From Alphaproteobacteria bacterium (GTDB lineage: Bacteria; Pseudomonadota; Alphaproteobacteria; UBA9655): a DNA stretch of 38,665 bases. This document shows, piece after piece, positions 32,724 to 38,665 of this stretch. The notes under the pieces were generated by a model. That model was not told the DNA's origin and ran no database searches. It saw only the letters and a list, made by a program, of their open reading frames with translations. Each line of letters starts with the position of its first letter. Positions within the stretch are counted from its first letter, which is position 1. The position numbers were made by a program, and so were the translations under genes. Location of the stretch: NCBI GenBank assembly GCA_027459605.1, contig DAIDHR010000018.1, positions 1-38,665 on the forward strand, in the 5' to 3' direction.

Positions 32724-33671
32724 CTAAGGGGTGAAAGAACATGACACTTTTATCTTTTCCGCAGTTTGAGGGTTCAGAGAAAATTTAGCGTCTCTGGCCC
32801 TCTCTACAGGGATATCTTTGGGATTTTTCCCATTTAAAATTTTTGCTACGATTTCCCCTACCTGACGTCCCATTTGCCGTTGATCATAGGCATAAGCTGC
32901 TAAGGCTCCCCGATCGACAGAGTCTGGGTCACTGACAAATAAAGGCTTCTTAGCATCTAAGCATGCTTTTACTAAAGCTTCAAGCCCTGAGACAACCGTA
33001 TTATCGTTGCCAATAAAAATAGCATCTGATTTTTCGATGAGACTTTGAGCTGCTGTTTTGACATCTGATGATTTTGGAGCAGCGGCACTGATAATTTTAA
33101 TATGCTTTTTCTTTGCCAATTCCTTGAGGTCTTCAAGAAAAGTCACACTATTGATTTCTCCAGGATTATAAACAACACCCAATGTTTTAAGGGTGGGAAT
33201 GCAGGTTTCAATCAAATTTAACTGTTCAGTAAGAGGAGGAGCGTCTGTAACCCCTGTTACATTATGTCCTGGATGTTTAAGGGAAGATACAATTTTTGCA
33301 CGGACCGGATCTGTTATGGCCGCAAAAATGATAGGAGTGCCTTTAATCTGTTGAACAATAGTTTGTGCGGAAGGAGTTGTAATGGGGACAACTGCATCTA
33401 ACGGCATGCTCGCAAACTTTTGAGCAATTTGAGCCGCAACAGTTGGGTTACCTTGAGCATTTTCAAAGATGACTGTTAAGTTTCTCCCTTGGACAAAACC
33501 TTGATGAGAAAGTTCTTCAAGAATACCTTCTCGGATGGCGTTTAAGGAAGGATGATCAACAATTTGCGTTATTCCAATTGTTTTTTCGGCTAGAAGAGGA
33601 AATGTATAAAAAAGAGTTAAAAAAAGAACAGCGGCTTTAAGGTTTTTTCGAAAAAGATTTAAAAAGGTCAT
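32724..33671 (-). CDS. ABC importer substrate-binding protein, TrpX-type (second paralog)
   Basis: A 315-residue periplasmic binding protein. It has a signal peptide (LKAAVLFLTLFYTFPLLA), GITQIVDHPSLNAIREGI, ENAQGNPTVA, ITTPSAQTIV, IIFAAITDPVRAK, VTGVTDAPP and IGNDNTVVSGLEA. It is more like the first paralog (ITTPSAQ, TGVxDAPP) than its tandem neighbour is. The ATG has GAGAG upstream and is overlapped by a leader peptide containing two Trp codons. With the downstream paralog it forms a two-gene unit without permease or ATPase. Confidence 0.88.
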   Translation of the reverse strand: MTFLNLFRKNLKAAVLFLTLFYTFPLLAEKTIGITQIVDHPSLNAIREGILEELSHQGFVQGRNLTVIFENAQGNPTVAAQIAQKFASMPLDAVVPITTPSAQTIVQQIKGTPIIFAAITDPVRAKIVSSLKHPGHNVTGVTDAPPLTEQLNLIETCIPTLKTLGVVYNPGEINSVTFLEDLKELAKKKHIKIISAAAPKSSDVKTAAQSLIEKSDAIFIGNDNTVVSGLEALVKACLDAKKPLFVSDPDSVDRGALAAYAYDQRQMGRQVGEIVAKILNGKNPKDIPVERARDAKFSLNPQTAEKIKVSCSFTP

Positions 33672-33786
33672 TGTCTTCTCTCGTTGGCATAAGTTGATGG
33701 GAAATTTGTAAATTAAAACTTAAGCGTCGCCAACGCCAACAAGGAGATGCAGTATAAGCTATACATGAAGTATAAACGGTATTCAT
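33637..33786 (-). CDS. Putative Trp-codon leader peptide of the TrpX-type pair
   Basis: A 49-residue frame starting MNTVYTSCIAYTASPCWRWR, with GGAG six bases before the ATG. It contains Trp-Arg-Trp-Arg-Arg (TGG CGT TGG CGA CGC). Trp-Arg-rich stretches of this kind are typical of Trp attenuation leaders. It overlaps the first 35 bases of the binding-protein gene in another frame. The Trp codons lie in a segment (GTTGGCG) that can pair with GCCAACG just before the ribosome binding site of that gene, giving a possible translation attenuator. A promoter lies 30-60 bases upstream. Confidence 0.62.
   Translation of the reverse strand: MNTVYTSCIAYTASPCWRWRRLSFNLQISHQLMPTREDNDLFKSFSKKP
33682..33735 (-). 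promoter_or_regulatory. Inverted repeat pairing the Trp codons with the TrpX ribosome binding region
   Basis: CGTTGGC (33682-33688) and GCCAACG (33729-33735) are perfect 7-bp complements. In the minus-strand message the first arm covers the Trp codons and the second lies directly before the GAGAGAAG ribosome binding region of the binding-protein gene. A ribosome stalled at the Trp codons would open this stem. The stem is short and the 40-base loop is long, so stability needs calculation. Confidence 0.45.
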
Positions 33787-33819
33787 AGCTATCTCCTCAG
33801 TGTTTTTAATGACTCAAAC

Positions 33820-33850
33820 ATTATCCTAGATAAGAAAAGAAGAAAGTCAA
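33820..33850 (-). promoter_or_regulatory. Candidate sigma-70 promoter of the TrpX pair
   Basis: TTGACT (33845-33850) is a good -35. GATAAT (33820-33825) matches the -10 at five of six, with 19-base spacing; TAGGAT gives 16-base spacing. It lies just after the histidine kinase stop and about 34 bases before the leader ATG, so it fits the leader-TrpX transcript. Confidence 0.5.
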
Positions 33851-33854
33851 GGAC

Positions 33855-35174
33855 TTAATAGGGGAGGACCAGAGAAGCCCTTAGGCCCCCATGTTCTTTG
33901 GATGGTGCTAGCTTGATTTCACCCCCATGGCTTTGCGCAATATCACGAGCAATGGTAAGGCCTAAGCCTACACCACCGGTTGCCATGTTGCGAGAAGGAT
34001 CTAGACGGAAAAAGGGTTTAAAAACTTCCTCTGTCTTTTCCTCTGGAATGCCAGGGCCATCATCTTCAACGGAAATTGTAAAAAAGTCATTATCTGTAAA
34101 AGTATTAATCCATACCTCATTTCCATAGCGTGCCGCATTATTAATAAGATTCATGAGACAACGCTTGAGGGCTTGAGGTTTTACGCAGAAAACAGGAAGG
34201 GAAAGTTGAGTATAATGAACGGTCTTTTCGGGTTGGGCGCGACTTTCAATGGCGTCTATGAGAAGCTCACTCATGTCCGTATCCCGAGATTCTTCTAAAC
34301 CTTCTCCTCGGGCAAACATCAAATATCCTTCCAGCATGTTGCTCATTTCTTCCACATCTTTTTGAAGCCCTTCAGCTTCTATGGAGGGTGGCATCATGGC
34401 TAGCTGTAAGCGCATGCGCGTTAAGGGGGTTCTTAAATCATGGGAGACTCCTGCAAGCATGTCCATTCTTTGGGTTAGCTGACGGTGGAGACGGTCTCGC
34501 ATGCCGAGGAAGGCTTTGGTGACCTTGCGGATTTCTGTTGCTCCTTCGGGTTTAAAGTCAGGGAAAGAGCGACCCTTTCCAAATCTATCGGCGGCAATTG
34601 CAAGACGTCTTAGGGGCTTGACTTGGTTATGCATGAAAAGAGAAGCAACAAGGAGGAAAAAAGCGGAAGTGCCAGCTACCCACATAATAAACAGAGAAAA
34701 ACTTTTACTATAGAGGCGCTTACGAGGGGTTGTAAATTCTAATATCCCCCCATCCACGGCGGCTTTAATAATAATTTCTTTAGGGGTAATCTCAAACGTA
34801 TATGGAGTTAGAACCTGTTTTTTAAGGGCAATATCCAAGAAACTATCTCTCGAATTTTCAGGGAGGGAAGTTGGGATGGTTTCTTCAGGGATAAAATCTG
34901 TTCTTAATTTAAGGTGAGTTCCCGCTAGGAATTTATAAAAACTCTCTTCTTCCGGAAGGGTATTGTAAAGAGCTACGATGGTCGCAACGTCGCCTGCAAT
35001 TGTGTTAGCAAGCGTTTTGGTGACATTGTCCCAGTGGTTATCAAAAAAAACATAAGCTGAGATAGTTTCAACAAGAAAGAGTGGGGCTAATAAGATGAGC
35101 AACGATCGCCCAAATAGGCTTTTAGGAAGATAGGCTTTAAGAGCCTTAAAGGGGTGTCTCAGAAAATACTTCAT
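33855..35174 (-). CDS. EnvZ-type sensor histidine kinase
   Basis: A 439-residue inner-membrane kinase. Membrane helices lie near residues 22-45 and 160-181, with a periplasmic sensor of about 115 residues between them. A HAMP linker follows (NQVKPLRRLAIAADRFG), then the H box AGVSHDLRTPLTRMRLQ with phospho-His245, the N box NLINNAARYG, DDGPGIP and GVGLGLTIARDI. It resembles EnvZ-type osmosensors. Its start overlaps the response regulator stop by four bases. The signal is unknown. Confidence 0.92.
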   Translation of the reverse strand: MKYFLRHPFKALKAYLPKSLFGRSLLILLAPLFLVETISAYVFFDNHWDNVTKTLANTIAGDVATIVALYNTLPEEESFYKFLAGTHLKLRTDFIPEETIPTSLPENSRDSFLDIALKKQVLTPYTFEITPKEIIIKAAVDGGILEFTTPRKRLYSKSFSLFIMWVAGTSAFFLLVASLFMHNQVKPLRRLAIAADRFGKGRSFPDFKPEGATEIRKVTKAFLGMRDRLHRQLTQRMDMLAGVSHDLRTPLTRMRLQLAMMPPSIEAEGLQKDVEEMSNMLEGYLMFARGEGLEESRDTDMSELLIDAIESRAQPEKTVHYTQLSLPVFCVKPQALKRCLMNLINNAARYGNEVWINTFTDNDFFTISVEDDGPGIPEEKTEEVFKPFFRLDPSRNMATGGVGLGLTIARDIAQSHGGEIKLAPSKEHGGLRASLVLPY

Positions 35175-35860
35175 GCGTCAGGAATTAGAACATAGCCTTT
35201 TCCTCGAACGGTTTGAAGGTAACGAGGAATTTTAGGATCATCTTCAATTTTCTTTCTCAAACGAGTAATTTGTACATCAACTGTACGAGGATTTAAATCC
35301 CCTTCATATTCAGTAGCTAAATCCTCTCGGGTGAGGGTCTTTCCACGGTGGCGGGCAAATATCTTTAAAAGGCTGCTTTCGACGGTTGTTAAAGAAATGG
35401 GGGCTCCTTGGCGCTCAAGCCTATTGAACTCTATGTCATAATTGACTTGACCCAGAGAAAGGGTTGTAACGGTTGAAAGTCCTTGGCTTCGGCGTAAAAT
35501 CGCGCGAATGCGAAGAAGAAGCTCCCGAGGGTCAAAGGGTTTTGAGAGGTAGTCATCTGCTCCCCGGCTAAGCCCCGAAATTCTGTCTTCTGTCTCTCCC
35601 ATAGCAGTGAGGAGAAGAATGGGGGTATCCTTCAAACGCATGGGGCCATTTCGAATATATTCAGTTAAGGAAAACCCGTCCTCTTCTGGCATCATGACAT
35701 CTAAAATCATAAGATCAAAAATAAAAATAGACATTAATTCACGAGCATGAAGCGCTTCACGGGCTGTGGAAACAAAGAAACCATTATCCACAAGAAATTT
35801 ACGGAGAAGATCCCGTAAACGCTCATCATCATCAACTAATAAAATATGTGTCTTTGCCAT
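35171..35860 (-). CDS. ompR: OmpR-type response regulator
   Basis: A 229-residue regulator. The receiver domain has the acidic pair LLVDDDERLRD, phosphoacceptor Asp54 in MILDVMMPEEDG and Lys in YLSKPFDPREL. The C-terminal winged helix ends with RTVDVQITRLRKKIEDDPK and YLQTVRGKGYVLIP. The ATG at 35860 (or 35866) starts the conserved part; the upstream extension is not needed. It is the partner of the kinase encoded next. The orthologs in alphaproteobacteria control envelope genes. Confidence 0.9.
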   Translation of the reverse strand: MAKTHILLVDDDERLRDLLRKFLVDNGFFVSTAREALHARELMSIFIFDLMILDVMMPEEDGFSLTEYIRNGPMRLKDTPILLLTAMGETEDRISGLSRGADDYLSKPFDPRELLLRIRAILRRSQGLSTVTTLSLGQVNYDIEFNRLERQGAPISLTTVESSLLKIFARHRGKTLTREDLATEYEGDLNPRTVDVQITRLRKKIEDDPKIPRYLQTVRGKGYVLIPDA

Positions 35861-35977
35861 TTTCATAAGTCTTATTATAAAATACAATTCTTAAATGAAA
35901 AGAATTTTATTGACATTTAAGGGAAGAATGCTCATTTCTCAAATAAAATTGTGGTTATTTATATAAAGGGTTATATT

Positions 35978-37000
35978 ATGTATGTTAAATTTATTCGACT
36001 AATTATTGGCTCTTTTATTATCTTTAATGGTGCAGGTCAAGCTGTATTAGAGGAAGACATCCCTCCTCAAAATAATCAAATCAAAACATATATAAAGTAC
36101 GCGAAAGCAGATTCACCTTTTGGTCAAGAGTACAAGGAATTAAAAGATTTATCACGAACAAACTTTAACCTCATCGGTGAAACTATTAAAGAGCGATTCG
36201 GTGAAGATGCCCAACAATATAAATTCTTTCAACAGACTTCATCCGTGGCCCTCAAAGACTTTGAAGAAAATCAAATGACTTTAAAAGCATTGATTAAAAT
36301 TTATTATAGGTTCGCAACGCTTCTTGATAGAAATCCCAATACAATCCCATTTTACCTCAAAGAGAGTCTCAAAAAAATAGACAGAGTTTCTGAGTTCGTG
36401 ACCCCCATTCCCATCGTTTCTCTAACGGGTCTTGCTCGTATAGGAAAGCTAAGTGATCTTATCAGTCAAGGTTTCTGTTATATTGGAATTCCCCTTATCG
36501 AATATCCCCGTTTTGATGGAGAAATGAGAGGGGCGCAACGTTATTTTGACCATGAACTATTTCACGCAACTTTTTTAGGGGAGCCTACTTATAGGGATGA
36601 AACGCTTGAGTTTCTTCAAAAATTTAACAAATGCCTCTTTAAAACTGTTCAAAGGCGTGAGGATAGAAAAATCATTAACCTCATTCGGTTCTTTTCTACT
36701 CATGAGAAAGGACAGGGTATATTCCAGCTTCTTGTTTTTGGTCCAAGGGAAGGAGTTGATGCAAATGTTCGTTTTCAAACATTTGCTGAAGAGATTCTAA
36801 AAAATGCACTGATAAATACAAAAGGACTAAGATTTTTCGATATCTACAAGGACTTTGCCGATTATGCTGAGCAGAAAAATCTCATGACATTTTCTAAAGA
36901 AGCGGATGAGCAAACGAAAACAGGGGAATTCGCACGAATGATCAACGATAAAGTTGAAACTTTCATGAACAGTAAAGACGCATTATTTTCTTTCCAATGA
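35978..37000 (+). CDS. Putative secreted HExxH zinc metalloprotease-like protein
   Basis: A 340-residue protein with an N-terminal hydrophobic signal (LIIGSFIIFNGAGQA). The central region has RYFDHELFHATFLGEP, an HExxH zinc-binding motif at residues 192-196, with Glu residues of GEP and RDE shortly after that could be the third ligand. The family is not recognised. AGGG lies seven bases before ATG 35978, preferred over 35951. It starts divergently from the two-component system, with about 115 bases between, so it could be controlled by it. A secreted zincin in a host-associated bacterium could act on envelope or host proteins; this is an inference. Confidence 0.6.
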   Translation: MYVKFIRLIIGSFIIFNGAGQAVLEEDIPPQNNQIKTYIKYAKADSPFGQEYKELKDLSRTNFNLIGETIKERFGEDAQQYKFFQQTSSVALKDFEENQMTLKALIKIYYRFATLLDRNPNTIPFYLKESLKKIDRVSEFVTPIPIVSLTGLARIGKLSDLISQGFCYIGIPLIEYPRFDGEMRGAQRYFDHELFHATFLGEPTYRDETLEFLQKFNKCLFKTVQRREDRKIINLIRFFSTHEKGQGIFQLLVFGPREGVDANVRFQTFAEEILKNALINTKGLRFFDIYKDFADYAEQKNLMTFSKEADEQTKTGEFARMINDKVETFMNSKDALFSFQ

Positions 37001-37094
37001 CTAGATTCTTAGCGAGATATGAGAGGGTTTGTTGATATAAAAGCTTTATGTATGTTATCAGATGAAATCAAGAGTAAACCTATGGAGCTAAGAG

Positions 37095-38492
37095 ATGGCG
37101 GATTATGACGTTGTAATTATAGGAGGAGGTCCTGGCGGTTATGTGGCTGCAATAAGGGCAAGCCAACTCGGACTTAAAACAGCTGTTATTGAGAAAGAGC
37201 ACATGGGAGGAATTTGCCTCAATTGGGGGTGTATTCCCACCAAAGCTTTACTCCGAACCTCTGAAATCAATCATCTCCTTCATTCCTTAGATGCTTATGG
37301 GTTTAAGGCTGAAAAGGTCTCCTTTGATTTTAAAAAAATTGTTGAAAGATCACGATCAGTTGCGAACCAGCTTGCCAGTGGGGTTCGCCACCTTATGAAA
37401 AAAAACAAAGTGACAGTCATTGAGGGAACCGCCCAAATTAAGGGTCGGAGTGGGCCTGAGATCGAAGTTATCGTTGATGGAAAAACTTCCATAAAATCCC
37501 CCCATGTGATCTTAGCAACTGGAGCCCGCGCTCGCGAGCTTCCTGGCCTTGAGGCTGATGGAAAGCTTGTTTGGACCTATAAGGAAGCCATGGTTCCTGA
37601 GAAAATGCCGGGATCCCTTCTTATCGTTGGATCGGGAGCCATTGGGATTGAGTTTGCAAGCTTTTATCGGCTGATGGGAGCGGAAGTTACCGTTGTTGAA
37701 GTTTTAGATCAAATCCTTCCCGTTGAAGACAAAGAAATTTCTGCTTTGGCTAGAAAATCCTTCGAAAAACAAGGTATTAAAATTCATACGAAAGCGACGG
37801 TTAAGTCCCTTAAAAAGAATAAAGATTCAGTGATAGCGACCATTGAAGGGGGCGGAAAAGCTCAAGAGATTATAGTTGATCGTGTTATTTTAGCCGTAGG
37901 TATTGTTGGGAATATAGAAAATCTAGGCCTTGAAAAAACAAAGATAAAAACAGAAAAAGGTCATATCGTCACCAATGAATGGTGTGCAACGGACGAGCCT
38001 GGAATATATGCTATAGGAGATGTAGCAGCGGGGCCTTGGCTTGCCCATAAGGCAAGCCATGAGGGTGTTTTATGCGTTGAGAAAATTAAGGGGCTTAAGA
38101 GCACTCATCCTCTGAAGAAAACCAACATTCCTGGCTGCACCTATAGCTATCCTCAAATCGCAAGTGTTGGACTGACGGAAGAGGCCGCAAAATCCACAGG
38201 TAAATATGATGTTAAAGTAGGTCGTTTTCCTTATCTTGCTAATGGCAAGGCGATAGCCATGGGAGAGACCGAAGGTCTTGTTAAAACAGTTTTTGATGGA
38301 AAAACAGGGGAATTGCTTGGTGCCCATATGGTGGGAGCTGAAGTGACCGAGTTAATCCAAGGATTTTGTTTAGCAAAAACTTTGGAAGCAACAGAACAAG
38401 AAATCATGGATACTATTTTCCCTCATCCCACCTTATCGGAAATGATGCATGAATCAGTTCTTGATGCCTTTGGAAGGGTTATTCATTTTTAA
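37095..38492 (+). CDS. lpdA: Dihydrolipoyl dehydrogenase (E3)
   Basis: A 465-residue FAD enzyme of the pyruvate and 2-oxoglutarate dehydrogenase complexes. FAD binding is IIGGGPGGYVAAIRA; the redox disulfide lies in GGICLNWGCIPTKALLR; the NAD-binding fold is IVGSGAIGIEFASFY; FAD contact is YAIGDVA; and the dimer-interface active site is FPHPTLSEMMHE with the catalytic His-Glu pair. It reoxidises dihydrolipoamide, producing NADH. Length matches the family. No other complex genes are in the window. Confidence 0.96.
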   Translation: MADYDVVIIGGGPGGYVAAIRASQLGLKTAVIEKEHMGGICLNWGCIPTKALLRTSEINHLLHSLDAYGFKAEKVSFDFKKIVERSRSVANQLASGVRHLMKKNKVTVIEGTAQIKGRSGPEIEVIVDGKTSIKSPHVILATGARARELPGLEADGKLVWTYKEAMVPEKMPGSLLIVGSGAIGIEFASFYRLMGAEVTVVEVLDQILPVEDKEISALARKSFEKQGIKIHTKATVKSLKKNKDSVIATIEGGGKAQEIIVDRVILAVGIVGNIENLGLEKTKIKTEKGHIVTNEWCATDEPGIYAIGDVAAGPWLAHKASHEGVLCVEKIKGLKSTHPLKKTNIPGCTYSYPQIASVGLTEEAAKSTGKYDVKVGRFPYLANGKAIAMGETEGLVKTVFDGKTGELLGAHMVGAEVTELIQGFCLAKTLEATEQEIMDTIFPHPTLSEMMHESVLDAFGRVIHF

Positions 38493-38665
38493 CAGTCAAA
38501 TAAATATCGTATAATTACAAGTTATTATCAAATCATTCTTGTAGTAAATAAGAAAATTAATCAATTTTTCATTTTTTTTTGCATAATAATATAGTAAAAC
38601 CATTTTAAGAACGAACCAAAATAGTGTAAGCTGAAAGCCTAAAATAACGATAAGAAAGTGGGGGA

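Noticed and set aside
1-38665. CRISPR array, tRNA or rRNA genes
   Set aside because: No regularly spaced direct repeats, cloverleaf-like sequences or rRNA-like segments were seen.

Overview
The window looks like a chromosomal segment of a low-GC, host-associated alphaproteobacterium, most likely an intracellular lineage such as Holosporales (Paracaedibacter/Odyssella-like). This is inferred from the AT-rich background, the E3 and TrpX-type transporter families, a type VI secretion fragment, decayed mobile-element remnants and many degenerate palindromic intergenic repeats. No rRNA or tRNA was seen, so the placement is an inference and not a determination.

Layout. 1-600 holds a G-rich tract and the remnant of a group II intron-type reverse transcriptase. 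612-5015 (minus) is a four-gene tripartite ABC exporter (permease, ATPase, membrane fusion protein, outer-membrane lipoprotein). 5287-7570 holds csaA, a thioredoxin-like protein and a HisC-type aminotransferase. 7810-10023 is a divergent locus: a DUF2063 protein and a DUF692/MNIO oxidase on the minus strand face two small secreted cysteine-rich peptides on the plus strand. 10323-11816 is an IS66-type element with inverted repeats and an 8-bp target duplication. 11853-14143 has an orphan outer-membrane efflux lipoprotein whose start lies in a parS-like palindrome, a decayed Phd/YefM antitoxin and a small secreted protein. 15043-18284 is a translationally coupled pair of cysteine-free secreted proteins of unknown family. 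18695-21805 is a leader peptide, a TrpXYZ-type ABC importer and a 7Fe ferredoxin. 21806-22353 is a mosaic of palindromic repeats. 22354-25292 holds a lipoprotein, Hsp33, an Flp-type pilin and a PAP2-like membrane protein. 25472-28852 is a partial T6SS set (tssB, tssC, hcp, then tssE after a terminator). 28858-31729 holds peptide deformylase and, on the minus strand, dapB-nth-prmC. 31768-33786 carries two tandem TrpX-type binding proteins behind a leader peptide with two Trp codons. 33855-35860 is an EnvZ/OmpR-type two-component system, 35978-37000 a secreted HExxH protein and 37095-38492 the E3 dihydrolipoyl dehydrogenase.

How genes fit together. Three TrpX-type binding proteins share one permease/ATPase pair, and two of them are preceded by short reading frames with good ribosome binding sites that overlap the start of the transporter gene. 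One is rich in Trp-Arg-Trp-Arg and the other in Tyr-Phe-Phe-Arg-Phe-Arg, which suggests attenuation by aromatic amino-acid supply. The MNIO locus resembles bufferin biosynthesis, but its putative precursors do not look like known bufferins and are encoded divergently. These two systems, the coupled secreted pair and the parS-like site are the most interesting parts of the window.
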